This document shows, piece after piece, positions 1 through 10,151 of a stretch of 64,000 nucleotides of DNA. The notes under the pieces are model-generated. The model was not told the DNA's origin. It ran no database searches and was given only the letters and a program-made list of their open reading frames with translations. The position numbers were made by a program, and so were the translations under genes. Source of the DNA: Elymus sibiricus (Eukaryota > Streptophyta > Magnoliopsida > Poales > Poaceae); NCBI GenBank assembly GCA_039707655.1, contig CM077668.1, positions 402,796,130 to 402,860,129 on the forward strand, written 5' to 3'. Every line of letters starts with the position of its first letter. Positions within the stretch are counted from its first letter, which is position 1.

Positions 1-367
1 GGGCATCACCGCGTCGGTGCCGGCCAAGCCGGCAAAGATTTCTCCTGTCCGCCCCACCCCCACAACCCAGGCCGATCCGTTGCGCTCCACCAAACTTGCC
101 GCCCACCACCATGCACCACCACGGTCTTGGGATCACCACCGCCGTCTCACCATGGAGAGCAAAACGTGACCGACGGGTCCGAGAGAGAGCAGCCGGGAAC
201 GAGAAGCGGCAGAGACAGCAGCCACGCGGGAGGGGACAACCTCCGCCGCCATCGGCGGTCACCGACCGGACGCAGCAAGAGGAGCAGACCAGGCACATGG
301 GCCCGGCCGAGCTTGAAATGGCTCGTGAAGCTCCCGTCGACGCGGTGCAGTGGGCATGCCGCCATCT
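1..367. other. GC-rich flank left of the CACTA insertion, unassigned
   Basis: GC-rich sequence with overlapping short ORFs on both strands but no recognisable domain. It ends in TCT at 365-367, the left target-site duplication of the CACTA element. With the element removed, it would join the GC-rich sequence starting at 4069. The two flanks together could be an old gene 5' end or another transposon; I cannot tell which. Confidence 0.4.
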
Positions 368-605
368 CACTACTGGGAAAAAGCCTACTAGTAGCGCTGG
401 TTTTTGGGCTAGCAGTAGCGCGGGTGCCCGCGCTACTGCTACGACGCTACAGCTAAATTTTAGCAGTAGCGTGGGTTTACCCGCGCTACTGCTAACTGTA
501 CATAGCAGTAGCGTGCTCATTAAACCGCGCTGCTGATAATAGCAGCAGCGCCTCTTTCCAGAGCGCGCTGCTGATAATAGCACGCTGCTGCTACATGCAT
601 GTCCG
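368..605. repeat. CACTA left subterminal repeat array
   Basis: Several direct and inverted copies of a motif close to TAGCAGTAGCGCGGG, for example near 409, 462 and 504, with complementary CGCTACTGCTA copies. Such arrays are the usual transposase-binding regions of CACTA elements (family knowledge). The matching right array is at 3718-4040. Confidence 0.8.
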
Positions 606-701
606 CGCTACTGCTAATTTTTCCTGTATTTTTTTTTCTGCAGCATATTGGCCCTGTATTTGTACAAGTTTTATACAGTAGTTTCATCATATGATTTTAT
701 A

Positions 702-908
702 ATCATGATGAGTTATTATATCAGTGGGTGAAAGAGACATGGATTAGATTCAAGTGGAGGCAACATGGTGCAGATCGAAAGTACTACTAATCCAAACTTG
801 ATCACTTTAGTTTGGATTAGTAGTACTTTCGATCTGCACCATGTTGCCTCCACTTGAATCTAATCCACGTTTATTTCACCCACTGATATATATAATAACT
901 CATCATGC
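702..908. repeat. Long near-perfect hairpin inside the CACTA element
   Basis: Arms 741-798 and 809-866 are perfect reverse complements (58 bp) around a 10-nt loop. Pairing continues outward with small mismatches and a short size difference to about 702 and 908. Transcribed, this would fold into a stem of roughly 95-100 bp, like a young miRNA or hairpin-siRNA precursor. No expression evidence is available from sequence alone. Confidence 0.9.
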
Positions 909-1060
909 TCATATAACAACTCAGCATCATCATCATAATAATAACTCATCATCGTTATCATAATAACAAGTCATACTCATCATCATCATCATACATAGTC
1001 ATCTAACAACTTCTACTCGTTATCCTAATAACAAGTCATACTACTCATCATCATAGTCAT
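909..1060. repeat. ATC/ATA-rich simple repeat
   Basis: Degenerate CAT/CATA trinucleotide-rich stretch with repeated 'AATAACAAGTCATAC' blocks (about 963 and 1030). It lies between the hairpin and the 3' end of the CACTA-borne gene. Confidence 0.75.
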
Positions 1061-1125
1061 AACCAACCCTAATTAATTGTTCTTAGCACATGTTCATGAG
1101 TATTAGCTAGGACCTGCTACGCTCT

Positions 1126-2317
1126 CTAAGGTAAAATAGCATGAAACAACATAGCCCCTGACTCTCCATTATGAAGAATGGAGATTATCCTGTCTCCAAT
1201 TCGTGCGCTTCGCACAATGTTGCTTCCAAGTAGCTCACTTTCATTATTCATAACTTTTTTACATTCTTTGATTGTGATGTCTTCATCGGTTTGAGAAATC
1301 TTGTATGAACAGCGGTGAACCCGAGGCGGACTTGGCCGTAATCTAATAACATCAATGCGACCTTTCGTAAACATCAGATGAGGCACACAATCCTTCGGGA
1401 TTTTCTGTTGAAGAACATAATAATAACTTAGTTAGCAATGTAGTTTAGCTTTAGAAGAATGTATGCAAAAGATGCACTGATGTCGTAATAGTAAAAAATC
1501 TTACCATGCCATCTCTATGGATGTTACCGTAGTTCAACACGTGCACTAGTGGCACATATTGACCATAATGTGGAGGAGTTTCATAATTGATATTGAAATT
1601 CTCAACATCAATAATAAATGAGATAAGATGATCTTTCTCCTGGTAACTTAGTTCAGAGCCATCAGTGTAGTAGGTTCTGTCTACTATCTTCCATACATTT
1701 TTTGAAGAATGGAAATAAGTTGTCAATGGAAATAAGCCGTCAATGATTTTTAAATAAACAATATAAATTACTTAACAAATTTATTTGACAAACTCACAAA
1801 GAGGTAGAACTGGAAGCGTCGCAACATCCACCCAAATGTCGATATTATCGTCAATTTCATCTTCGGGCCCAAGATCGAAGGTGATTTGCATATCCTCCTT
1901 AAATTCATAGGCCTTGCAAAATCCTCTCCAAGTTGAGCAACCGAAATGTGAGCTATTTGGTGCATTAAATAGCTTAACCAAAAAAGTGAAACCATGCTTC
2001 GTCCTAAGGTGAGCACTCTTCGTCTCTGTTCTCTCCCTATCTTCAAAACCGAGCTTTTCCAAGACATACGGTCTTGCATGACATGGGATGAACTATTTCA
2101 ATTAAAAAAATGGAAAATTACACGTTGAAGCCAAAATTCACAAGTCATGCATAATTACGGAAAAATACTTGTCGTCCTTACGTACCGTAAAAACGTCGAA
2201 AGTCTCCTTCAGCACGATGGTGAAGTACCTACCGTTTTGCAGATAAGGCATCCTGTCGCACAAACCCCGGTCGTCTTCACAGTAGTCACACTCAGGAATC
2301 ATATCGTCGTGAGACAT
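1126..2317 (-). CDS. CACTA-borne four-exon gene, B3-like fold (tentative)
   Basis: Read on the minus strand, four exons fit with matching phases. Exon 1 is 2317-2186: ATG, 44 codons, then GTACGT donor. Exon 2 is 2092-1798: AG acceptor, then GTGAGT donor, leaving phase 1. Exon 3 is about 1719-1505, with GTAAGA donor. Exon 4 is 1404-1126: CAG acceptor, TAA-type end after 92 codons. The protein would be about 305 residues. It begins with a Cys-rich stretch (CDYCEDD), followed by a compact segment with 'KHGFTFLVK' and 'DIWVDV'. The pattern resembles plant B3/DNA-binding pseudobarrel proteins, but this is a memory-level match, not a search. I recall related proteins as Triticeae transposon cargo. 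Oddity: the expected exon 3 acceptor has AA (or GG in an adjacent 17-bp tandem copy) where AG is required, so the gene may no longer splice correctly. Confidence 0.55.
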
Positions 2318-3300
2318 TTCCTGTGTTCATAAGTCAAAGATTAAAAATCGACGGCAAATAACAGGAACTCAACACACAGCTCATTATTACTCATCATGGG
2401 TTGACTTTCGGTCTGTCGAGCCTTTCCTTGAAAACTCTCATCTCACGTGGTGTTCGCAGATATTCGACTGACGGTGATGGTCGCTACTCCTCCTCCCCCT
2501 AGCGCATAACAAAGGTCTAGCACAAGGAGAAAAAGGAGAAGCGACCCCCACGACAATAGTCGGCATTCTTCTTCTCTCATATATGGTGAACACTCTCCCT
2601 CACTAATTTTCTGACTGTCATGTATTGAGCCCCGACAGAGTTAAAGTCAACCCGAAATGTCGTTTAATTCTCTTTCCGGCAAATCCAAGGCACTCGATAT
2701 TTCCTACATACTAGCACAAGTCATGCTAAAATTCACGGAAAAATCCGGCATGACCTTTGCTAAAATAGGACATATTGAGCGCCTGAAATTTACCGGAACG
2801 GAAATGAATCAACACTCCGGCAAAACATAGGCCACTCGGATTTTCCATGAGATATAAAAATGTTCATACACATACAGAGATGTTTAAACTACACAACACT
2901 ACTCCACATATCACATGTTCAAATAGATCATCTTTACTCACTAGACGGCTGTCGAGGATGCGGATGTCGGTCACATGTTCACATTTTCATTTTCATTTCT
3001 TCACATGTTCACATTTTATGCACTTCATAATCAATTTATAATGAAACTTCTTGAACCATAGAAAAATGCCCTAATTTCACAATATAACTTAGAGCTTGAT
3101 TGCTGAAATATTATTTGAAAATATACTATGAACCCTAGAAAAATGCCCTAATTTCAGAATATAACAAGTACAGAACATTTTTTAAAATTCTACGAACTAA
3201 ATATAGTAAGCTACAAACTATAATATAGAAACTATAAACTATGAATTATAAACTACAAACTATAAACTACTTCAGTAAACTACAAACTAGAAACTAATTT
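2318..3300. other. CACTA internal sequence without a supported gene
   Basis: No convincing ORF. 3060-3300 is AT-rich, with repeated 'ACAAACTATAAACTA' and two copies of a 'TAGAAAAATGCCCTAATTTC' block (about 3059 and 3135). The left boundary of the tandem duplication (2914) lies in this stretch. Confidence 0.6.
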
Positions 3301-3319
3301 AGTTAAATGAGGGAGCTAG

Positions 3320-3680
3320 CTAGGAGGGAGGAGGAGGAGGAGGAAGGAGGGCCGGCGGCGGCTGGAGGAGGAGGGAGGAGGGCCGGCGACGGCTGGAGAA
3401 TGGAGGCAGGAGGGAGGAGAGAGGAGGGGGAGGGAGGAGGGAGGAGGAGGGACGGCTAGAGGAGAAGGAGCAGGGGGGAGGGAGGAGGGAGGAGGAGGGG
3501 CGGCTAGAGGAGGAAGGAGCAGGGGGGAGGGAGGAGGGCCGGCGGCGGCTGGAGGGGGAGGGAGGAGGAGGAGGAGGCTTACCGAGGCCGGAGGATGGCG
3601 GCGACGAGAGCGGCAATGCGGCGTCGGCGGCGATGGTAGGAGGAGGAGGACGGTCGCGGCGGTGAGAGAGTGGACACAGG
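3320..3680. repeat. GGA/GGC-rich low-complexity tract in CACTA
   Basis: Purine-rich (GGAGGA)n with interspersed GCCGGCGGCGGCTGGAG copies. It produces Pro/Ser-rich open frames on the minus strand that are compositional artefacts. Copy 2 is at 20829-21186, 3 bp shorter. Confidence 0.8.
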
Positions 3681-3717
3681 GAGAGTGACGAACGGGCGGG
3701 GCGGCGGATAATGTTTA

Positions 3718-4040
3718 CCCTAGCAATAGCGCGGGCTACGGCCCAATGCTACTGCTAAGTGGGGACGGGCAGCTGGGCCCGGGCTTGCCATAACAGTAGC
3801 GCGGGCCAAGGACACACGCTACTGCTAACGTGTTTAGCAGTAGCGTGTGTCCATGACCGGCGCTGCTGCTATGGCAAGCCCGTGGGGCACGGCGACACCA
3901 CGATGTGGGACCACTTAGCAGTAGCGGCGGTCCGCTGGTCCGCGCTACTGCTAACTCCCTACCTGTAGCGCTTGAATGTACCACGCGCTACTAATAAGTA
4001 ACAGTAGCGCGTCTCCTCTTACCCGCGCTACTGCTAATGT
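3718..4040. repeat. CACTA right subterminal repeat array
   Basis: Direct and inverted TAGCAGTAGCG / CGCTACTGCTA motifs mirroring the left array. It is duplicated at 21224-21546 without a matching left end, so copy 2 carries only a 5'-truncated CACTA remnant. Confidence 0.8.
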
Positions 4041-4068
4041 TCTATCTATAAGCTTTCTCCTAGTAGTG

Positions 4069-4765
4069 TCTCCGCAACCCCCGCACGAGCCGCACCTCCG
4101 TCCGCCGGAGCCGTCGCAGGCGGAGCCGAGCCAGGCCCGCCCAGACCCAGATGGAGCCCCAAAGGGCCTAGATCTGGGCCGCGAGGGCGCCGCCGTCAGC
4201 CGCCGCGCAAGCCCGCAGCCAAGTGGCCGCGCCACCGCCTCCTCACCACCCGGAGCCGCGCCGCCGCCGGAACCACCGCTGCCCGAAGTGCACCGCCGCA
4301 CGCCCACGACGGGAAGGACCACCCGCAGCCGCCGGGAGCCCGAAGCCGAACCCCAGCCGCCGCCCTCGCCGCCCGCGGCCCGCGCCGCCAGGATCCAGAT
4401 CCGGCCGCCAGATTGGCGCCGAACCGCGCCCAAGCGCGCCTCTTCCATGGCAGCCGCCGCGCCACCATGAGACCCCAGGGGGACGACGAGCCGCCACCAC
4501 CAGGAGCGCCCGGAGCTGCGCCGCCATAGCCCGGCGCCTCCAGCGGCCAGCCGTCCCGCACCGGCCGGGGGCCCGCGAGGAGGGAAAAGGTGCGACCCCG
4601 CCGCCGCCCCCACCGGCCGGGCTTCGTCCGACGGCGACACGAGGCGGCGGCGAGGGAGGAAGAGGCCGGAGGGGAGGGTGCTGAAGACCGGCGGCTAGGG
4701 TTCCCCCGTCCGCCCGCGGGAGCGGCGCGGGAGAGGGCTGTGTCGTGTTTCGCCATTTCATAGAG
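4069..4765. other. GC-rich unassigned sequence right of CACTA
   Basis: Very GC-rich, with four overlapping ORFs of 150-230 codons in different frames and strands. All have Arg/Pro/Ala/Gly-biased composition and no domain I recognise. The minus strand contains an AACCCTAGCCGCC block typical of grass 5' leaders, so an old gene 5' end is possible. Copy 2 lies at 21575-22271. Confidence 0.4.
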
Positions 4766-4925
4766 TGGTTTTAATGGCATTCCTTGTCACGCACAATTCC
4801 GTAACTGAGAAAAAGAAATGTGATGCATGATGTCCACGACTCCACCCAAGTGGTATTCCTTGTCACACACAAATGGCAAAACAGCCAGTTAGAGTGCATC
4901 TTAATCTAGCTTATCAAGAACCTAA

Positions 4926-5196
4926 GGCTGCCCGTAAAGAAAGTATCATAAGTGATATCATGCATGCCAACTAGACTTTTTTGATGATGTGTCACATAAC
5001 TAAATGAGGAAAGAGAGGACATGGTATCATATAATGATACCGTATCATATTAAATATTGTACTACTTTGTGTCATGCATGGCAATTAATAATGCAATCTA
5101 AGATACTAACTTATGATACTATGCATTATGAAAATAATATCATACACTAGTATCATAGCATGATACTACTATTTGATACTCCCGTTACGGGCAGCC
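4926..5196. mobile_element. Tourist-like MITE (PIF/Harbinger type)
   Basis: 271 bp, ending in inverted repeats GGCTGCCCGTAA / TTACGGGCAGCC, flanked by TAA on both sides (4923-4925, 5197-5199). A 3-bp TWA target duplication is the mark of Harbinger-type elements. The interior is rich in GATAC/GTATC repeats and is shared with the element at 13767-14039. Copy 2 is at 22432-22702. Confidence 0.8.
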
Positions 5197-5199
5197 TAA

Positions 5200-5700
5200 T
5201 ATGAATCAACAGCTGAAGCATTGACCCCTAAAATAATAGCTGAAGCATTGAATTTGATCCATCGGTGCCAGTGCCACCATCCGATGCGACAAGATTTGAC
5301 GCCTGGCGGGTACCGTTTCTGTAGATGCGAGAGGCGGTCTGATTTACCTGGCCCCTCCACGGCCGGCTATGCATGGGTACCTGCTGTTTCTGTAGCTTTC
5401 TTGTACATTCATTGTTCTGTAGAATCACTGCCACACTCCTATCTAGCTTACGCAAAGCTCCTCTCCTCACGTTTTTCAGCAATTTTTTGGGCACGGCAGA
5501 CCACACACGTACGTGCCCTGTGGTGTTGCTTAATACATTTTCTAGAGAGATTGGAATATGAATAAAATGACTTGGTCGTATATTTATAATAAAATCTACC
5601 GGCTGTTGCAATACAACTTTTGAAGAAAACCAGGAATACTGTTTTCGTTCTTTTTAATAAAATTATAATAACATTTTCTTGAACGGTGACACCATTTTAG
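5200..5700. other. Intergenic, nothing recognised
   Basis: Short ORFs on both strands (up to 127 codons) without recognisable domains, and an AT-rich end. Copy 2 at 22706-23206. Confidence 0.5.
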
Positions 5701-5719
5701 TAACAAAATAAATAAAAAA

Positions 5720-6990
5720 ATGGAAATTGGTCGACCGGCTTTGCAGCGGAAAAGAACAACAACGAGCAACAACAATGTTGGACCTTGCATCATTGTGTGT
5801 CCGGCTTCCAATAATATTGGTTGGCCTGGAAAAAAAAGGCAGTCAACTTACAACGTCGCGCTTCTGACTTGCCATGTCGAGCGCTCGGCTGGTAGCAGCA
5901 CCAACCGACCTTGCGGCGTCGCACAGTTTTGCAGCACAACGGCCATGCTTTTGTCATAGGAAAAAACAACAACAATGAGGCTTGCAGCGTCGCAACATAG
6001 GCCAGCCTTGCTTCCCGAGATTTAATAGCACGACAGTCTAGCTTCACAACAAAAAGAACATTGGTGCCCAGATTTGTAGCGTCGAGCATCTGGCATGTAG
6101 CATCACTGTCGCCGCTCGTGGCATGGTTCGCAACACTTGTGACACTGCCGCAACACCTACTCATGGCACCGGCCATGCCCACTACACGGCATGGGTCACG
6201 ACGCTTGCTTGTAGCACTCCTCATAGCACGGTGACGCTCTCCCGCACCACGGCGACACACGTCGCAACACCAGCGACGCTCCCACGACAAGTCGACACTC
6301 TCATAGCACGGTGACACGCCTCACAACATCAATGCTCCTATGACACGTACGGCGACGCTTTCGCAGCACGACAACGTGCCTCCCAACATCGACCCAACAC
6401 TGTTGATGCCCCCCCCCCCCCCCCCGCGCAGCATGGCATGTTGCGCTCGGGGTTGCAACACGAGCCATGTTGTTACAATTATTTTACTTCGTTTGGAACA
6501 TGAGCCATGTTGTGCTCGATGGTTGCAACATGACTCATGTTGCGCTCGAAAAAATTTGTTGTCGGTTGCAACATGATCCATGTTGTGAAGCCCCTTTGCA
6601 ACAAGGATGATGTTGCGAAGCCTCTTTGCAACAAGGATGATGTTGCAAAACCGCTTCACAATATGGAAAACATGCAAAGCCGCAACAGAGATGAAATTGC
6701 AAAAAGCTGGAGAAGATGGAGAAGGAGGGAGTGGTTGGGCAACAAGCTTGGGGAGAGAAATGACACCGACAGCCGGCGATGCATCGTCGGGGTGACGGCT
6801 TGCAACACCGGAGGGTTAGGCCAGCCCTTGCAGTGCCGCGTGTCCTTGTATGTGGCAGCTTTGTAGCAGCGGCGCCCGGTCCTTGTAGCGACGCGTGGCC
6901 GATTTGCAGCGGCGCCCAGTCTTTGTTGCAATGCGCGACTGAGTTGCCGCGGCGCCGGCTTGCAACAACATGGCAACATTTTTTTTTGAA
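5720..6990. repeat. TTGCAACA / GCAGCGTCG motif-rich region, probable old repeat
   Basis: About 1.25 kb dominated by short imperfect repeats such as TTGCAACA, ATGTTGCG and GCAGCGTCGCAACA. It includes a clear tandem pair of TTTGCAACAAGGATGATGTTG-like units near 6593-6645 and a C17 tract (6409-6425). No coding potential is convincing. The nature is unknown; it could be a Mutator- or foldback-type remnant. Copy 2 is at 23226-24506, where the C tract is 27 long. Confidence 0.55.
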
Positions 6991-6999
6991 GTACTAGCG

Positions 7000-7470
7000 G
7001 ATCCTTTGTAGTGGTCTCGTAAGCTAACTAGCTAGTGCTTTCTTGAAAAGAAACAAAAGGCTACGTGTGAATGAGCTTAGCATGCGCGTTAGCAGTAAAG
7101 AAACGTGTGAAAGCAAACAACTAGTTGTGCCCATAGTAGGCCTAGGGAACCACTCACGTGATAAGCCAGACAGACCTGGCAGCTCTGTGCGCAGCGGTAT
7201 ACACGCTCGGCTGATCAGACAGCGCAATGCTCGGCCGATCCGACGGTGTAGCGCGCGGCGGATGCCAGCGCTATAATCAGTCGGCTGATTTGAAGGCTTT
7301 TCCTTTTTCTATATATTTTAGTAATGACCAAAGTCCAGCTTATCTCGGATCTTATTCATCTTCGTTTTTTACTTATTCAAAACATCATAACATAAACAAA
7401 ATAATATAAAATATTAGCCGCAATTTTTACACCTCGATTAAGCACTTCCTCTTATCCACGCACTTTGCCC
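7000..7470. promoter_or_regulatory. Region upstream of glutaredoxin copy 1
   Basis: About 470 bp of non-coding DNA between the repeat-rich region and the TATA box. It becomes AT-rich at 7300-7440. It contains CACGTG-like (CTCACGTGATAA near 7153) and TGATCAG-type words, but no site can be assigned with confidence. Copy 2 upstream is 24516-24986. Confidence 0.35.
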
Positions 7471-7478
7471 CAGCCATC

Positions 7479-7485
7479 TATAAAT
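7479..7485 (+). promoter_or_regulatory. TATA box of glutaredoxin copy 1
   Basis: CTATAAATG context, 111 bp before the ATG at 7596, giving a 5' leader of about 80 bp if transcription starts some 30 bp downstream. Identical in copy 2 (24995-25001), so the core promoter is intact in both copies. Confidence 0.7.
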
Positions 7486-7595
7486 GTTGGGTCATCACCA
7501 TCACAAAGCTGCAAGAAGCAGCAGCCTATAGCTAACTCAAGTGAAGTGAGCTGAGCCATCGAGATATAGAGGAGAGAAAGCTAGGCAATTCAGCA

Positions 7596-7903
7596 ATGGC
7601 GGAGAGGGTGACCGCGATGGCGTCGCAGGGCATGGTGGTGATCTTTGGGGCGAGCTGCTGCTGCATGTCCCACACCATGACGGGGCTCTTTGCGGAACTG
7701 GGCGTGAGCTCTACGGTGCACGAGGTGGACAAGGACCCCAGAGAGAGGATCTGGAGAGGGCGCTCGCTGGCATGGTGGGCCAGAGCCCGGGGGTGCCTGC
7801 GGTATTCATCCGTGGCGCACTCGTCGGCGGCACCAGGCAGGTCATGGAGCTGCACCTCGGCGGCCATCTCGTGCCGCTCCTCCGCCAAGCGGGCGCCCTG
7901 TAG
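7596..7903 (+). pseudogene. CC-type glutaredoxin, copy 1, frameshifted
   Basis: Same gene as 25112-25420, but with four C instead of five at 7736-7739. The frame shifts after residue 48, in the helix following the first strands. Downstream residues become Arg/Trp/Ser-rich nonsense that runs to 7916. The N-terminal part, with the CCMS active-site motif (residues 22-25), is still encoded. The leader, TATA box and 3' region are the same as copy 2, so a transcript is still plausible. The difference is one base in a C run, so an assembly or sequencing error must be excluded before calling it dead. Confidence 0.85.
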
Positions 7904-7910
7904 TCCTGAT

Positions 7911-8119
7911 ATGTGAGAGAGTGTTTATCAGTTGTACCTCTTGTTAAGAGAAGGGAATAATTCTTTGTGAGAGAGTGTTCATTCTGATGCAGATTAATGC
8001 TTATGCTTAATTTAGACACAAGACATCACACACAGCTCCCATGAAGAGTCTGTGAGAGAGAGTGTTCATTCTGATAGATCCCATGAAGAGTTTGTGTGAG
8101 AGAGTGTTCATTCTGATGT
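7911..8119 (+). repeat. Repeated 3'-flank motif of the glutaredoxin gene
   Basis: TGTGAGAGAGTGTTCATTCT recurs about three times (near 7968, 8050 and 8096), plus a weaker first copy at 7911-7930. Two of them are linked by CCCATGAAGAGT. It lies just after the stop codon, probably in the 3' UTR. The same array follows the copy 2 gene (25428-25636). Confidence 0.75.
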
Positions 8120-8994
8120 GTACTGGTTACCAAATTGAGCAAATACTAAGCTTAATTAGCAATGCGAATGTGTAGAGTTTGTAGCACTGATTCACAGTTG
8201 TAGAACACTAGGTATTGCAATCATGTAATTTTGATCTTAAGAGCCTCTGTTCATGTCAAAGAAGAAGCCTGAAGTTTGCACTGAAGATTTTAACGTAGCG
8301 ATCAGTAATGCCAAAAAAAAAAAAGAGCCGCAACTGTAATAAAAATAAGTAAATAACTGAAAGTACTGCTTGTGGTGAGGAAGCTTTATTTGTGTTCTGG
8401 ACAACCAGGTGCGCATATTTTCACCTTAAAACTTAATTTTGTTTTCCAGTATATTTTGTCCACAAAGATTTCTTTTTTTACGAGAAACTTTCAATCTATT
8501 CATCTTCAATCATGGCAGTACAAAGAACAACAGATACGATCATCACTAGTTCATTAACAGTAGTCCTAAGAGAAAATCTTCAGGTACGATCTCGATCTGG
8601 AACTAGTTCGATACTTTATTTTGTGATATCCTTGCATCCCTTTTTTCTATACAAGTACTACGAAGACCTAGAGATAAAAGAGAAAAATAATTCTTCTATT
8701 CCAGAAAATAGAAACATCACACGTAGTAGTTAGCACAAAATTTAAAACACACATCAAAATGACTTGATAATCTTAGAATCAACATGCTCAGTAGACACTT
8801 CGTTCAACATGGAAGGGTACCGAGACACGCATGGATTTCATGCAAATATGTAACAGCCAGAGCGTTGCGAGTAGAATTTTATATGCATCAGCAAAGAAGC
8901 TAGTAGCTCATAGTGGATCCAATTCATACATCTTGCAGCTCATGAGGATACAAACATCTATGATGTTAAGAAGCACCAACTCACTCAACAATCT
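8120..8994. other. Intergenic between the convergent glutaredoxin and F-box genes
   Basis: No gene. It contains a LINE 3'-end-like fragment at 8473-8533 (minus): the T run and the following sequence match the tail of the LINE at 14696-14821. The two genes converge here, so both 3' ends lie in this stretch. Copy 2 at 25637-26512. Confidence 0.55.
8473..8533 (-). mobile_element. LINE 3'-end fragment
   Basis: A T run followed by GAGAAACTTTCAATCTATTC and the next 35 bp, nearly identical to the tail of the LINE insertion at 14696-14821. It represents the poly(A) end of a minus-strand LINE. Copy 2 at 25991-26051. Confidence 0.6.
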
Positions 8995-10151
8995 TTAGAT
9001 GAAAGGCGGAGCATTCACAACATAACCCTCTAGTGTCGGAAAGAAGGTATGTGGAACAAGAGTTTGTTTGAGCTGAAAGTGACTAAGATCGACTTCTTTG
9101 TGATGGGAAGTGGCGACCAACTTGCCATCCATGCCAACAAGAAGAAGCCACTCGTCAAATTTGACCAACACGAGCAACTCGCCATCCCCAGGCACGGCCA
9201 TCACATCCAACCGACCACCATATGTGTCGCACTGCACCCTGATCTCCGCAATCGGCAATTCAATCATGTGTTTTAAGGCCCAGACCTCCCTTTCATAGTC
9301 TTGCAACATCCATATATCAATGGTTTTCACATAATCAAAGGTGGACATGCTGAGCATATCGTCCATCTCAAACAAGTCAGCACAGTGAGTAACAGCGGGA
9401 GCACGCATCTCCCGGAATGACTCAAATGTGGTGTCGAACACCACTATTATGGTGTTTTTGCCAACATTATACAATGGGTACCAATGCAGGCTACCACGGA
9501 ATAGCACACGAGGGTCTGATTCTAGCTCCGTAATCGTATGTGTAATCGGATCTGGCCACCCAATGTGCCTCGGAGGTTGGCCGGAGTCCAGTGCCAAGAC
9601 GTGGCACGTAACATCAGTCCCAGGTGCCGGTCTGTACGAGTAGAGCAGTAGTCTGTACTCGTCGGTAGGGGGGTGAGGGTACATTCCCAGAAGCCACCAA
9701 TTCAGATGCGTAGGCAGCGGGATATGAGCATACTGACGAGTTGCCAGATTGCAGATGGAGAAGTTGATGAGCTCGACGCGAAAGATGAGGAGGCCATCGC
9801 AGGAGGTAACCAGATGGCTGAAGGGGGTCTCGTCGTCGCAGAAGGCGGGGGGGGGGGGGGGGGGGGGGGCAACCTTGGCCGATGATCGAAGCAACAGACG
9901 TCTAGGGTGTCACTGATGCGGATGCCTTTTGTATATTTTTCATAGTTGTGGAGAAGGGGAAGAGCGGGCTGGCAGGTGTGGTGGGTGAGGAGGAAGTCGT
10001 GAGTAGAGGTGACGCTGCACCAGACACGGCAGACGGCGCGGCAGCGGAGGAGGGCTTTGGGTGGCAGACGGACAAGAATCTCCCATATGACGATCTCATC
10101 TGGGAGGTCGCGGTGGTGAGGCGTCGCCCCTGCCCTTGCGGCCATGGCCAT
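8995..10151 (-). pseudogene. F-box protein gene, copy 1, frameshifted
   Basis: Same gene as 26513-27670. The coding strand runs into a C tract (G on the plus strand, 9847-9869) of 23 bases, against 24 in copy 2. This shifts the frame inside the polyproline linker. The F-box half (10151 to about 9870) and the C-terminal half (9840-8995) are each open but in different frames. Apart from one Ile/Met difference the halves match copy 2. A 23-24-base homopolymer is prone to both real slippage and sequencing error, so functional loss is likely but not proven. Confidence 0.8.

Larger units (their letters stand above)
368..4068. mobile_element. CACTA (En/Spm superfamily) DNA transposon, non-autonomous
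   Basis: The left end reads CACTACTGGGAAAAAGCC (368-385). The right end (4051-4068) is its near-perfect reverse complement, ending in TAGTAGTG. Both ends are flanked by TCT (365-367 and 4069-4071), the 3-bp target duplication expected of CACTA elements. Both subterminal zones carry many copies of a TAGCAGTAGCGYGGG-like motif in both orientations. No transposase domain was recognised. The cargo is a four-exon gene (1126-2317, minus), a long hairpin (702-908) and a GGA-rich tract. Bases 2914-4068 belong to the tandem duplication, so this right end recurs at 20423-21574. Confidence 0.9.

Noticed and set aside
909..1060. Possible CRISPR-like spaced repeats (AATAACAAGTCATAC blocks)
   Set aside because: Only two loosely similar blocks in a simple-sequence ATC tract of a plant genome; no regular spacing or spacers.
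3320..3616. 98-codon Pro/Ser-rich ORF on the minus strand (and its copy at 20829-21122)
   Set aside because: A product of the GGA/GGC-rich low-complexity tract; no start context or domain, and it changes length by repeat slippage.
3951..4780. Overlapping ORFs of 150-229 codons on both strands
   Set aside because: Several frames are open at once because of extreme GC content; composition is Arg/Gly/Pro/Ala noise and one spans the CACTA end.
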